From: Azoarcus_F sp048158365
GTDB taxonomy: Bacteria > Pseudomonadota > Gammaproteobacteria > Burkholderiales > Rhodocyclaceae
Strand: one strand, 5' to 3'
Length of the DNA stretch: 64,000 nucleotides
Assembly (NCBI GenBank): GCA_048158365.1
Contig: JBLLNL010000006.1
Shown here: piece after piece, positions 1 to 9,100 of the stretch
Layout: each line of letters opens with the position of its first letter
Numbering within the stretch: position 1 is the first letter of the stretch
The notes under the pieces: model-generated
The model's database searches: none
What the model saw: only the letters and a program-made list of their open reading frames with translations
Told to the model about the DNA's origin: nothing
Translations under genes and position numbers: made by a program

Positions 1-654
1 TGCGAGACCGACTTCGTCGCGAAGAACGACGATTTCATCGGCTTGGCCGCACAGCTGGCCGAGCTGGTCGCACAGAAGAGTCCGTCCGACGTGGCTGCCT
101 TGTCGGCGCTGGAGATTGGCGGGCAGAGCGTCGAGGCGATTCGCACCGCGCTGATCGGCAAGATCGGCGAGAACATGAGCATCCGTCGTTTCGCGCGCAT
201 CGAAGCCAAGGGGCAGGTTGCGAACTATGTGCACGCGGGCGCCCGGATCGGCGTGCTTGTCGATGTAGTCGGCGGCGACGAACAACTGGGCAAGGATCTG
301 GCCATGCATATCGCGGCCTCCAAGCCGAAGTCGCTCGATGCATCCGGCGTGTCGCAGGATCTGATCGAGGCCGAACGCCGCATCGCGATCGAGAAGGCGC
401 GCGAAGCGGGCAAGCCGGACGCGATGCTGGACAAGATCGCCGATGGCACCGTCCAGAAGTTCCTGAAGGAAGTCACGCTGCTGGGCCAGCCCTTCGTGAA
501 GGACGACAAGCAGACCATCGATGCGCTGCTCAAGGCCAGGAGCGCCTCGGTTGCCGGTTTCGTGCTGTACATCGTCGGCGAAGGTATCGAGAAGAAGGTG
601 AGCGACTTTGCCGCGGAGGTGGCCGAGCAGGCTGCCGCTGCTGCGCAAAAGTAG
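1..654 (+). CDS. tsf: Translation elongation factor Ts (5' end outside window)
   Basis: Guanine-nucleotide exchange factor that recycles EF-Tu from the GDP to the GTP form in the cytoplasm. The frame is open from base 1 and begins with CETDFVAKND, the diagnostic EF-Ts motif that contacts the EF-Tu nucleotide pocket; in family members it lies about 78-80 residues in, so roughly the first quarter is missing. The remaining 217 codons end with the usual alanine-rich tail. pyrH follows after 9 nt, the normal proteobacterial tsf-pyrH-frr order; rpsB is expected just upstream, outside the window. Confidence 0.97.
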   Translation, partial: CETDFVAKNDDFIGLAAQLAELVAQKSPSDVAALSALEIGGQSVEAIRTALIGKIGENMSIRRFARIEAKGQVANYVHAGARIGVLVDVVGGDEQLGKDLAMHIAASKPKSLDASGVSQDLIEAERRIAIEKAREAGKPDAMLDKIADGTVQKFLKEVTLLGQPFVKDDKQTIDALLKARSASVAGFVLYIVGEGIEKKVSDFAAEVAEQAAAAAQK

Positions 655-663
655 GGAGTCGTC

Positions 664-1380
664 ATGACGGCCGCCGCCTACACGCGCATCATGCTCAAAC
701 TGTCCGGTGAAGCCCTGATGGGCGAGGACGCCTACGGTATCAACGAGGGTGTGGTCGCCCGCATCGTGTCGGAGATCGCGGAGGTGACCGAGCTGGGCGT
801 GCAGGTCGGAGTCGTGATCGGGGGTGGCAACATCTTCCGTGGCATGAAGGGTGCGTCGTCCGGCATGGACCGGGCGACCGCCGACTACATGGGCATGCTG
901 GCCACCGTGATGAATGCGATGGCGTTGTCTGATGCGATGAAGCGTGCCGGGCTCGAGGCACGGGTGCAGTCGGCGCTGCGCATCGACCAGGTCGTCGAGC
1001 CCTACATCCGCGGACGCGCGATACGCCACCTGGAAGAAGGGCGCATCGTGATATTTGCGGCTGGAACCGGCAATCCGTTCTTCACCACCGACACCGCGGC
1101 GGCTCTGCGCGGCTCGGAGATGGGTGCGCAGATCGTGCTCAAGGCCACCAAGGTGGACGGAGTGTACAGCGCGGATCCAAAAAAGGATCCGGACGCGCAG
1201 CGCTACCACCGGATCAGCTTCGACGAGGCGATCGGGCGCAATCTGGCGGTGCTCGACTCGACCGCGTTTGCGCTTTGCCGCGATCAGAAACTTCCGATCA
1301 ATGTGTTCTCGATATTCAAGCCCGGGGCGCTCAAGCGCGTGGTACTGGGTGAGGACGAGGGCACGCTGGTCCATTCCTGA
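664..1380 (+). CDS. pyrH: UMP kinase (uridylate kinase)
   Basis: Phosphorylates UMP to UDP with ATP in pyrimidine nucleotide synthesis; the bacterial enzyme belongs to the amino-acid-kinase fold and is a hexamer. The 238-aa product has the family length. Visible motifs are KLSGEAL (12-18), the phosphate loop GGGNIFRG (53-60) and the UMP-binding GTGNPFFTTD (134-143), followed by the KATKVDGVY segment. The ATG is preceded by GGGAG at 655-659. It lies between tsf and frr with short gaps and is probably co-transcribed with them. Confidence 0.98.
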   Translation: MTAAAYTRIMLKLSGEALMGEDAYGINEGVVARIVSEIAEVTELGVQVGVVIGGGNIFRGMKGASSGMDRATADYMGMLATVMNAMALSDAMKRAGLEARVQSALRIDQVVEPYIRGRAIRHLEEGRIVIFAAGTGNPFFTTDTAAALRGSEMGAQIVLKATKVDGVYSADPKKDPDAQRYHRISFDEAIGRNLAVLDSTAFALCRDQKLPINVFSIFKPGALKRVVLGEDEGTLVHS

Positions 1381-1390
1381 GGATTCGACC

Positions 1391-1948
1391 ATGATTTCCG
1401 AACTCAACACCACGACCGAGCAGAAGATGCAGAAGTCGGTCGACGTTCTGAAGGCCGATCTGGCGAAGGTGCGCACCGGGCGTGCCCATACCGGGATACT
1501 CGATCATGTGATGGTCGAGTACTATGGCAGCATGGTTCCGGTCAATCAGGTCGCCAACGTGACGCTGATCGATGCGCGCACGATCGGCGTTCAACCCTGG
1601 GAAAAGCCGATGTTCTCCAAGGTGGAGAAGGCGATCCGCGACAGCGACCTGGGACTGAATCCATCGAATCAGGGCGAGATCATCCGCGTGCCGATGCCGG
1701 CGTTGACCGAGGAGCGGCGGCGCGATCTGACCAAGGTGGTCCGTCACGAAGGGGAGACCGCGAAGGTGGCGGTGCGCAATCTTCGCAGGGATGCCAACCA
1801 GCAACTCAAGGATGGGGTCAAGGACAAGGTGATCTCCGAGGATGACGAGCGTCGTGGACAGGACGCGATCCAGAAGCTGACCGACAAGTACGTCGGCGAG
1901 ATCGATCGCATGTTGGCCGAGAAAGAACAAGAGCTGATGCAGATCTGA
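1391..1948 (+). CDS. frr: Ribosome recycling factor
   Basis: With EF-G it splits post-termination ribosomes. The 185-aa product has exactly the family size. Conserved parts seen are the N-terminal KADLAKVRTGRAH helix, the VMVEYYGS turn near residue 40, and the C-terminal TEERRRDLTK and KLTDKYVGEIDRML helices. An open frame continues upstream from 1055 into pyrH, but that extension is out-of-frame pyrH; the ATG at 1391 gives the canonical start MISELN. A perfect inverted repeat begins at the base after the stop codon. Confidence 0.97.
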   Translation: MISELNTTTEQKMQKSVDVLKADLAKVRTGRAHTGILDHVMVEYYGSMVPVNQVANVTLIDARTIGVQPWEKPMFSKVEKAIRDSDLGLNPSNQGEIIRVPMPALTEERRRDLTKVVRHEGETAKVAVRNLRRDANQQLKDGVKDKVISEDDERRGQDAIQKLTDKYVGEIDRMLAEKEQELMQI

Positions 1949-1986
1949 TCCGTCGGGTCGGCTCTCGAACCCGGTCACCCGACGGA
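1949..1986 (+). promoter_or_regulatory. Intercistronic hairpin overlapping the uppS Shine-Dalgarno
   Basis: TCCGTCGGGT (1949-1958) and ACCCGACGGA (1977-1986) form a perfect 10-bp stem with an 18-nt loop. The stem starts directly after the frr stop. The uppS ribosome-binding site GGAG (1984-1987) has its first three bases paired in the right arm, 7 nt before the ATG. It is not followed by a T-run, so it does not look like an intrinsic terminator; a role in translation control or mRNA processing is inferred. Confidence 0.55.
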
Positions 1987-1994
1987 GACGAATC

Positions 1995-2816
1995 ATGGCG
2001 GATGCGCCCTTCACCAGTTCCACCCGTGAAGTCCCGGACGTAGCAGCCGTGCCGCGCCATATCGCGATCATCATGGATGGCAACGGTCGCTGGGCGCGCA
2101 AGCGTTTTCTGCCGCGGGTCGCCGGCCATCGTCGCGGGGTGGAGTCGGTGCGGACCGTCATTCGCGCCTGCATGGAAAGGGGGGTGACCCATCTCACGCT
2201 GTTCGCCTTCAGCTCCGAAAACTGGCGCAGACCGCCGGACGAGGTCTCATTCCTGATGCAGCTCTTCCTGCGCTCGCTGCAAAAGGAGATCGACAGGTTG
2301 CACGAGAACCGCATACGTTTCCGCGTCATCGGGGATCAGGGACGGCTCGACCCGCAACTGGTCGAACGGATCCGCCATACGGAAATGCTCACCTCCGGAA
2401 ACGACCGGCTGACCCTGACAATTGCAGCCAATTACGGTGGTCGATGGGATATCCTCCAGGCAATGAACAGAATGCTCTCCAGGTATCCGGAGCGACATGC
2501 CGATTTCACCGAAGCGGAACTGAGCGCAGAACTGGCAATGAACTACGGGCCGGAGCCGGACCTGTTCATTCGAACCGGCGGCGAGCAGCGTATCAGCAAT
2601 TTTCTGCTGTGGCAGCTCGCGTACACCGAGCTTTATTTTACCGATACCTTGTGGCCCGACTTCGATGAGACCGCTCTGGATGTCGCCATCCGTTCCTATG
2701 CGGCGCGCGAGCGGCGCTTCGGCCGTACCAGCGAGCAACTGGGTCAAAACCGGAAGACCACCGGGGATGGCGTGAGAGATCCGGCTCCGGTGCGTCGAAC
2801 GGGGCGACATGCTTAA
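1995..2816 (+). CDS. uppS: Undecaprenyl diphosphate synthase (cis-prenyltransferase)
   Basis: Condenses eight IPP units onto FPP to make the C55 carrier lipid for peptidoglycan and O-antigen. Motifs of the family are all present: MDGNGRWA (27-34, catalytic Asp in MDGNGR), HRRG (45-48), FAFSSENW (70-77), and the RTGGEQRISNFLLWQ plus ELYFTD segments near the C-terminus. The 273-aa product is slightly longer than the E. coli enzyme because of a charged C-terminal tail. Its last 8 nt overlap the start of cdsA. GGAG at 1984-1987 is the likely RBS. Confidence 0.97.
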   Translation: MADAPFTSSTREVPDVAAVPRHIAIIMDGNGRWARKRFLPRVAGHRRGVESVRTVIRACMERGVTHLTLFAFSSENWRRPPDEVSFLMQLFLRSLQKEIDRLHENRIRFRVIGDQGRLDPQLVERIRHTEMLTSGNDRLTLTIAANYGGRWDILQAMNRMLSRYPERHADFTEAELSAELAMNYGPEPDLFIRTGGEQRISNFLLWQLAYTELYFTDTLWPDFDETALDVAIRSYAARERRFGRTSEQLGQNRKTTGDGVRDPAPVRRTGRHA

Positions 2817-3636
2817 GCAGCGGGTTCTGACCGCGATTGTGCTGCTCGCGGGTTTCGGCCTCGCACTGTTCTACCTGCCCCAGCCCGCGTGGCTGGCACT
2901 GGTGGCGCTGGTCTGTGCGGGTGGCGCGTGGGAGTGGGGCGGACTCGCGTGCGTCGACAAGTCGCTGCGGGTCGTGTTTGCCATCGCGATCGGTGCATCA
3001 TGTTTCGGTCTGGGATGGCTGGCAGGCCTTGCCGGCCAGGGGGGCGGCGCTCGTGGCGTGCTCCTGGTCGCCTATCTGGCAGGCGCTGCATTCTGGCTGC
3101 TGCTCGTGCCTGTGTGGCTCCATGGAAAATGGCAAGTCGAACGGCCCGCACTCGCGCTCGCGACCGGTTGTGTGGTGCTTCTTCCACCTGCGCTGGCGCT
3201 CGCGCATTTTCGCATGATCGATGCCCTGCTCTTGCTGGGCGTGATGGCGCTGGTCTGGGTGGCCGACATCGCGGCCTATTTTGCGGGGCGCTCGTTCGGG
3301 CGACACAAGCTCGCACCGACGATCAGTCCCGGCAAGACCTGGGAGGGGGCGGTCGGGGGGATGCTGGGCGTCACCATCGTCGGTCTTCTGCTTCTGTGGG
3401 CTGCGAATCCGGAACTGCTGGCTGGACCGGCATTGGCTTGGGTGTTGCCCGGGCTGCTCCTCTTCACCGCGGTCAGCATCATCGGCGATCTGTTCGAATC
3501 TCTGCTGAAGCGCCAGGCCGGCCTCAAGGACAGCGGCAGCCTGCTTCCCGGGCATGGCGGCATTCTTGACCGGATCGACAGCCTGACCTCGACCCTACCA
3601 TTGACCGGCTTGGCGGTGCTCTGGTCGTTGATCTGA
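2809..3636 (+). CDS. cdsA: Phosphatidate cytidylyltransferase (CDP-diglyceride synthase)
   Basis: Makes CDP-diacylglycerol from phosphatidic acid and CTP in the inner membrane, the branch point for all phospholipids. The 275-aa protein is a chain of hydrophobic segments (about seven or eight) and ends with the family signature region: LLKRQAGLKDSGSLLPGHGG and LDRIDS, where the Lys-Asp pair and the following Asp residues bind metal and substrate. It overlaps uppS by 8 nt and precedes dxr by 11 nt, so translation is probably coupled. Confidence 0.96.
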   Translation: MLKQRVLTAIVLLAGFGLALFYLPQPAWLALVALVCAGGAWEWGGLACVDKSLRVVFAIAIGASCFGLGWLAGLAGQGGGARGVLLVAYLAGAAFWLLLVPVWLHGKWQVERPALALATGCVVLLPPALALAHFRMIDALLLLGVMALVWVADIAAYFAGRSFGRHKLAPTISPGKTWEGAVGGMLGVTIVGLLLLWAANPELLAGPALAWVLPGLLLFTAVSIIGDLFESLLKRQAGLKDSGSLLPGHGGILDRIDSLTSTLPLTGLAVLWSLI

Positions 3637-3647
3637 AGGTGACGTGA

Positions 3648-4847
3648 ATGAAACACGACCGTAAGCGCAACCGTATCGTCGTGCTGGGGGCAACGGGTTC
3701 GATCGGCGCCAGCACGCTGGATGTCATTTCGATGCATCCGGAACGGTTCGAGGCCTTTGCGCTGACCGCGCACGCACAGGTCGATCGACTTTTCGACCTG
3801 TGCGTGCGTTTTTGCCCGCGGTATGCGGTGGTCGCGCTCGAGCGCGACGCCGAGGCGTTGCGCAGCAGGTTCGACGCGGTCGGCTGCAGCACCGAGGTTT
3901 TGTCGGGCGTGTCGGCGCTGAGCGACATGGCGGCGCATCCCGACGTCGACACGGTCATGGCGGCGATCGTGGGTGCGGCCGGGCTGATGCCGACCCTCGC
4001 CGCCGCACGGGCCGGAAAGCGGGTCCTGCTGGCAAACAAGGAGGCGCTGGTGCTCGCGGGCGCGCTGTTCATGCAGACGGTGCGCGAGCATGGGGCGCAA
4101 CTGCTGCCGATAGACAGTGAGCACAACGCAGTCTTCCAGGCCTTGCCCCATGATTTCGACCGAAGCCTGGATCGCTCGGGTGTGCGTCGTATCCTGTTGA
4201 CGGCGTCCGGAGGCCCATTCCGCAGCATGCCGGTCGAGGCGCTGGATTCGGTCACGCCGGACCAGGCCTGCGCGCATCCGAACTGGGTCATGGGTCGCAA
4301 GATATCGGTCGATTCCGCAACGATGATGAACAAGGGGCTGGAGGTCATCGAGGCGCACTGGTTGTTCGGTGCGCCGGCCGATCGGATCGACGTCGTGATC
4401 CACCCCCAGAGTGTCGTGCATTCGATGGTCGAATATGTCGACGGATCGGTCGTCGCACAGCTCGGAAACCCGGACATGCGCACACCGATCGCGCATGCGC
4501 TCGCCTATCCTGAGCGGATCGGGGCAGGGGTCGCGTCGCTGGATCTGTTCGATATCGCCCGGCTGACTTTCGAGCGTCCTGATCTGTTGCGGTTTCCTTG
4601 TCTTTCACTCGCCTTCCAGGCGCTGCGGGCCGGCGGGGCGGCCGCGGCAGTGCTGAATGCAGCCAATGAGGAGGCGGTGGCGGCGTTCCTGGCCGGGCGA
4701 CTCGGATTCATGCGGATTGCGGATGTGATCGCTGTGACGCTTGAACGCGCGCACGGAATGTCGGTCGAATCCGTCGAAGCCATCGTGGCGACCGATGCAG
4801 GCGCGCGCGAAATCGCGCGCAATGAAATTCTTTTCCGGCAGCACTGA
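3648..4847 (+). CDS. dxr: 1-deoxy-D-xylulose 5-phosphate reductoisomerase
   Basis: Second step of the MEP isoprenoid pathway: NADPH-dependent conversion of DXP to MEP. The 399-aa product shows the NADPH loop GATGSIG (14-20), the IDSEHNA metal/substrate segment and MNKGLEVIEAHWLF, all typical of the family. The ispD and ispF genes of the same pathway lie elsewhere in the window (32793-34007). The stop TGA overlaps the rseP ATG by one base (4847). Confidence 0.97.
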   Translation: MKHDRKRNRIVVLGATGSIGASTLDVISMHPERFEAFALTAHAQVDRLFDLCVRFCPRYAVVALERDAEALRSRFDAVGCSTEVLSGVSALSDMAAHPDVDTVMAAIVGAAGLMPTLAAARAGKRVLLANKEALVLAGALFMQTVREHGAQLLPIDSEHNAVFQALPHDFDRSLDRSGVRRILLTASGGPFRSMPVEALDSVTPDQACAHPNWVMGRKISVDSATMMNKGLEVIEAHWLFGAPADRIDVVIHPQSVVHSMVEYVDGSVVAQLGNPDMRTPIAHALAYPERIGAGVASLDLFDIARLTFERPDLLRFPCLSLAFQALRAGGAAAAVLNAANEEAVAAFLAGRLGFMRIADVIAVTLERAHGMSVESVEAIVATDAGAREIARNEILFRQH

Positions 4848-6214
4848 TGAATCTACTCGAGTACATCGTTCCGTTCGTTCTCGCCCTCGGCGTCCTGATC
4901 TTCTTCCACGAACTCGGTCACTATCTGGTCGCCCGCTGGTGCGGTGTGAAGGTGCTGCGTTTTTCGGTCGGTTTTGGGCGCCCGCTGCTCAGGTGGACTA
5001 TCGGCCCCGACCGCACCGAATGGGTCGTTGCGGCCTTTCCGCTGGGCGGGTACGTCAAGATGCTGGACGAGCGCGAGGGGGCGGTGCCACAGCAGGACCT
5101 GCCGCGTTCCTTCAACCGTCAGTCGGTGTGGCGGCGCTTTGCGATCGTCGCGGCCGGGCCACTCGCCAACTTTCTGCTCGCCATCGTGGTCTACTGGGGT
5201 CTGTTCGCGACCGGAACCGAAGAGCTCAAGCCTCGGCTAGCATTGACCGAGGCGGTCGGTACGCTCGCTGCCACGAGTGGCATCCAGGACGGCGATCTGG
5301 TCGTCTCGGTCAATGATGAATCGATCCGGAGCTGGTCGGAACTGCGCTGGTCCTTGTTGAGGCATGCGCTTGACGGAAAGGCGGTGATGCTCCGGGTCCG
5401 CACCAGCGACAATGTCGAAACCTTCCGCCAGCTGGATTTCGACGGGATCCGTGTAGACGATGGTCAGACCGACCTGATCCAGCGCATCGGTCTGCGTCCG
5501 TGGCGCCCGCATATCGCGCCGGCAGTGGGGCAGGTGATGGCCGGCAGTGCCGCCGACAAGGCCGGAGTGCGGTCGGGAGACGAGTTCATCGCACTCGATG
5601 GCGTGGGAATCGACTCCTGGGTCGAACTGGTCGAACATGTGCGGCAACGCCCGGACATGCCGGTCGTCGCCGAGATTCGTCGTGGCGGGGTCTTGATCAC
5701 CACCGAACTGACGCCGGAGGCAACCGAGGACCGCGGCGAGCGGATCGGGCGAATCGGCATCTCGGTGGCCGAGCCGGTCGAGGGTCGCTCGGCGATGTTC
5801 TCCACCGTACGCTACGGCCCGCTGGAGAGTATTGGCAAGGCGATGACGAAGACCTGGGACACCAGTGTGCTGACGCTGAAGATGATCGGACGAATGATCA
5901 GCGGCGACGTTTCGTGGAAGAACATCTCCGGTCCGGTGACGATTGCGGACTACGCGGGCCAGACGGCGAAGCTCGGCTGGACGCACTATCTGGGATTCGT
6001 CGCGTTGATCAGCATCAGCCTCGGTGTGCTGAACCTGCTCCCCATCCCGGTGCTGGATGGAGGGCATTTACTGTATTATACGATCGAGGTTATCAAGGGC
6101 GGACCGGTCTCTGAACGGGTCATGGAGATAGGGCAGCAGATCGGTCTGGTCGCGCTGGTCATGCTGATGGCTTTCGCCTTTTACAACGATATCACGCGAC
6201 TAATTTCTGGTTGA
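4847..6214 (+). CDS. rseP: Site-2 intramembrane zinc protease RseP
   Basis: Inner-membrane M50 metalloprotease that cleaves anti-sigma-E (RseA) and remnant signal peptides. The zinc motif HELGH is at residues 21-25 in the first membrane segment, and the third ligand motif PIPVLDGG (LDGG at 403-406) precedes the last membrane segments. The middle region holds two PDZ-like domains (around residues 130-210 and 220-300). Length 455 aa matches the family. It sits directly between dxr and bamA, the usual order, tying stress proteolysis to outer-membrane assembly. Confidence 0.96.
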   Translation: MNLLEYIVPFVLALGVLIFFHELGHYLVARWCGVKVLRFSVGFGRPLLRWTIGPDRTEWVVAAFPLGGYVKMLDEREGAVPQQDLPRSFNRQSVWRRFAIVAAGPLANFLLAIVVYWGLFATGTEELKPRLALTEAVGTLAATSGIQDGDLVVSVNDESIRSWSELRWSLLRHALDGKAVMLRVRTSDNVETFRQLDFDGIRVDDGQTDLIQRIGLRPWRPHIAPAVGQVMAGSAADKAGVRSGDEFIALDGVGIDSWVELVEHVRQRPDMPVVAEIRRGGVLITTELTPEATEDRGERIGRIGISVAEPVEGRSAMFSTVRYGPLESIGKAMTKTWDTSVLTLKMIGRMISGDVSWKNISGPVTIADYAGQTAKLGWTHYLGFVALISISLGVLNLLPIPVLDGGHLLYYTIEVIKGGPVSERVMEIGQQIGLVALVMLMAFAFYNDITRLISG

Positions 6215-6221
6215 TTCCTGG

Positions 6222-8552
6222 ATGAAACGAATACTCCTGACGGGGCTGGTGGCAGCCCTTTTTGTTGCTGCGCCGGCTTTCGCGTTCGAGCCGTTCGTGG
6301 TCAAGGACATACGGGTCGAGGGCATCCAGAGGACCGAGGCCGGTACCGTGTTCAACTACCTGCCGGTGCGCGTGGGGGAAACCTTCACCGAATCGCAGGC
6401 CGCAGACGCGATTCGTGGTCTGTTCGCGACCGGGTTCTTTAGCGACGTCCGCATCGAGGTCGAGGACGAGGTCATCGTGGTGCTGGTGGATGAGCGTCCA
6501 GCCGTGGCTGACATCACTTTTTCCGGAGTCAAGGAGTTCGACCAGACGGCACTGAAGGACGGTTTGCGCCAAGTGGGCCTGGCCGAGGCGCGTATCTTCG
6601 ACCGGGCCGTGCTCGACCGCGCCGAGCAGGAACTGAAGCGCATGTATTTGAGCCGCGGCAAATATGCTGCCGATGTCGTCACCACAGTGACCCCGCTCGA
6701 GCGAAATCGGGTGGGGATCAACTTCACCGTCGACGAAGGCGGCGTCGCAAGGATCCGCCAGATCAACATCGTCGGCAACGAGGCATTCAAGGATTCGACG
6801 CTGCAAGGACTCTTCCAGCTGCGCACGCCCGGGTGGCTGACGTGGTATACGAAGAACGATCAGTATTCGCGCCAGAAGCTCGCGGCCGACCTGGAGAACA
6901 TGCGCTCGTTCTACCTCGATCGCGGCTATCTGGACTTCAATATCGACTCCACCCAGGTATCGATCACGCCGAACAGGCGTGACATCTACATCACCCTCAA
7001 TATCACCGAAGGTGAGAAGTACACCGTGTCGGAGCTGCGTTTCGCGGGCGATCTCGTGTTGCCGGAAGAGGAGTACCTGGCCCTGCTAAAGCTTCGGCCA
7101 GGCGACGTGTTTTCACGCTCGGACCTGACGGCCACCACCTCCGCGGTGGTCGACCGCCTCGGCAATGAAGGTTATGCATTCGCGAACGTCAATGCCGCTC
7201 CCGAGATCGATACGGAGACCCGCGAGGTCGCATTCACGATCTATGTGGACCCGGGCCGTCGCGTTTATGTCCGCAGGATCAACGTGGGCGGCAACACCAA
7301 GACGCGCGATGAAGTGGTCCGGCGCGAGATGCGGCAGATGGAAGGCGCCTGGTATGACGCCGAAAAGATCAACGCGTCCCGCTCCCGCGTGGATCGTCTT
7401 GGCTTTTTCGACGAAGTCGCCGTGGAGACCCCAGCCGTCGTCGGTGCGACCGACCAGGTGGATGTCAATTTCACGGTCAAGGAGCGACCGACTGGCAGCC
7501 TGATGCTGGGTGCCGGCTTTTCCAGCGCGGAGAGTGTGGTTCTGTCGGGCTCGATTACGCAACAGAACCTGTTCGGCTCCGGCAAGGCACTCACCCTTGC
7601 GCTGGATACCTCGAAGTCTGGTCGGACCTTCGCGCTGTCATTCACCGATCCGTATTTCACCGTGGATGGGGTGAGTATCGGCTACGACATCTATCATCGG
7701 ACTTTCGATCCATCCGATGTTTCGACTGTCTCGCGCTTCGAGCAGACATCCACGGGTGCCGGCATTCGGCTCGGCTATCCCATCACCGAAGACGATCGCA
7801 TCAATTTCGGCCTGGGAATCGACCGAACCGAGATCACCACTTTTCCTGACAGTCCGAAGCAGTACAAGGATTTCTGCAAGGACTTCGGATGCAGCGGGCG
7901 ACGGGGCGACGAGGGGGTGGGTGACGTCACGGTCGACAGTGTGTTGGCGACAGCTGGCTGGTCGCGCGATACCCGTGACAGCCTCATCTATCCGCGCGCA
8001 GGTTCGTTCCAGCGGGTTTTCGCCGAGTCGGCGCTACCGGTGGGTGACCTGCGATTCCTGAAAGCGTCATACCAGCTCCAGCACTGGATCCCTTTCAGGC
8101 GTGACGACGCATTGATGCTGAACGCCGAAGTCGGCTGGGCCGACGGTTACAGCGACAAGCCCCTGCCGTTCTACAAGAACTTCTTTGCTGGCGGCATCAG
8201 TTCCGTGAGAGGCTTCGAGCAAAGTTCGCTCGGACCGAGGTTCCTCAACAACGACGGGGATCTCGAGAGTCTCGGGGGAGACCGTCGCTTCGTCGCAAAC
8301 GCGGAGTACCACTTTCCGATGCCGGGTTCAGGCCAGGATCGGTCATTCCGTCTGTCCGTCTTCCTCGACTCCGGCTGGGTGTGGGGGGCGGGTGATGATC
8401 TCGACTTCTCCGAGTTGCGTTACAGTAGCGGTATAGGACTGGCTTGGACTTCTCCGATCGGGCCGCTGAAGTTCAGCTTTGCACAGCCGTTGAATGACAA
8501 GTCTGGCGACGAAATCGAAAGATTCCAGTTCCAGTTGGGTTCCGTGTTTTGA
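6222..8552 (+). CDS. bamA: Outer membrane protein assembly factor BamA
   Basis: Central pore of the BAM machine that inserts beta-barrel proteins into the outer membrane. The 776-aa product begins with a clear signal peptide (MKRILLTGLVAALFVAAPAFA, cleavage after AFA), followed by five POTRA repeats (about residues 22-420) and a C-terminal 16-strand barrel. The barrel contains the SVRGFEQSSLG lid motif of Omp85 proteins and ends with phenylalanine (LGSVF), as BAM substrates do. Seven nt separate it from rseP. Confidence 0.97.
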   Translation: MKRILLTGLVAALFVAAPAFAFEPFVVKDIRVEGIQRTEAGTVFNYLPVRVGETFTESQAADAIRGLFATGFFSDVRIEVEDEVIVVLVDERPAVADITFSGVKEFDQTALKDGLRQVGLAEARIFDRAVLDRAEQELKRMYLSRGKYAADVVTTVTPLERNRVGINFTVDEGGVARIRQINIVGNEAFKDSTLQGLFQLRTPGWLTWYTKNDQYSRQKLAADLENMRSFYLDRGYLDFNIDSTQVSITPNRRDIYITLNITEGEKYTVSELRFAGDLVLPEEEYLALLKLRPGDVFSRSDLTATTSAVVDRLGNEGYAFANVNAAPEIDTETREVAFTIYVDPGRRVYVRRINVGGNTKTRDEVVRREMRQMEGAWYDAEKINASRSRVDRLGFFDEVAVETPAVVGATDQVDVNFTVKERPTGSLMLGAGFSSAESVVLSGSITQQNLFGSGKALTLALDTSKSGRTFALSFTDPYFTVDGVSIGYDIYHRTFDPSDVSTVSRFEQTSTGAGIRLGYPITEDDRINFGLGIDRTEITTFPDSPKQYKDFCKDFGCSGRRGDEGVGDVTVDSVLATAGWSRDTRDSLIYPRAGSFQRVFAESALPVGDLRFLKASYQLQHWIPFRRDDALMLNAEVGWADGYSDKPLPFYKNFFAGGISSVRGFEQSSLGPRFLNNDGDLESLGGDRRFVANAEYHFPMPGSGQDRSFRLSVFLDSGWVWGAGDDLDFSELRYSSGIGLAWTSPIGPLKFSFAQPLNDKSGDEIERFQFQLGSVF

Positions 8553-8554
8553 TC

Positions 8555-8573
8555 GTGTCGGCCTGGCCGACAC
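8555..8573 (+). promoter_or_regulatory. Palindromic hairpin between bamA and skp
   Basis: GTGTCGGCC and GGCCGACAC are perfectly complementary around a single central T (9-bp arms; physically about 7 bp with a 5-nt loop). It begins two bases after the bamA stop and ends just before the skp ribosome-binding site (GGAGG, 8577-8581). No T-run follows. A stabilising or processing hairpin between a large and a small cistron is a reasonable inference. Confidence 0.45.
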
Positions 8574-8586
8574 CTTGGAGGTTTAA

Positions 8587-9090
8587 GTGAAAATGAGTGT
8601 TTTCCCCGTCCTTGTCGCTGTCATTCTGAGCATGGGTGCGAGCGCATCAATGGCTCAGTCGAAGATCGGTTTTGTCGACTCCGACCGACTGATGCGGGAG
8701 GCAACGCCTGCGGTAAGGGCACAGCAACGGCTCGAGAAGGAATTCGAGCAGCGTGACCAGGAACTTCAACGCATTGCGCGCGAGCTGCAGGCCCTGCAGC
8801 AGGATCTCGAACGCAACGCGCTGACGATGGCCGAGAGCGAGCGGCGCAACAAGGAGCGCACGATGAATGATCTCAATCGGGACTTTCAGCGCAAGCAGCG
8901 CGAGTTTCGTGAAGACCTCAACCAGCGTCGCAACGAGGAACTCGCAACGGTGCTGGATCGCGCCAACAGCGCCATCAAGCAGGTGGCCGAAGCCGAGAAA
9001 TACGATCTGATTCTGCAGGAGGCGGTGTATGCCAGTCCGGGGATCGACATCACCGAGAAAGTGATGAAACTTCTGAGCGCAAGTCGCTGA
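8587..9090 (+). CDS. skp: Periplasmic OMP chaperone Skp/OmpH
   Basis: Trimeric chaperone that holds unfolded outer-membrane proteins in the periplasm and delivers them to BAM. The product (167 aa from GTG 8587, 165 from ATG 8593) has a signal peptide ending SASMAQ, then KIGFVDSDR, and a long highly charged alpha-helical coiled-coil stretch (about residues 45-125) rich in Glu, Arg and Gln, which forms the tentacles. The RBS GGAGG at 8577-8581 is 5 nt from the GTG and 11 nt from the ATG, so GTG is slightly favoured. Located between bamA and lpxD as usual. Confidence 0.93.
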   Translation: MKMSVFPVLVAVILSMGASASMAQSKIGFVDSDRLMREATPAVRAQQRLEKEFEQRDQELQRIARELQALQQDLERNALTMAESERRNKERTMNDLNRDFQRKQREFREDLNQRRNEELATVLDRANSAIKQVAEAEKYDLILQEAVYASPGIDITEKVMKLLSASR

Positions 9091-9100
9091 GCCTTCGACG

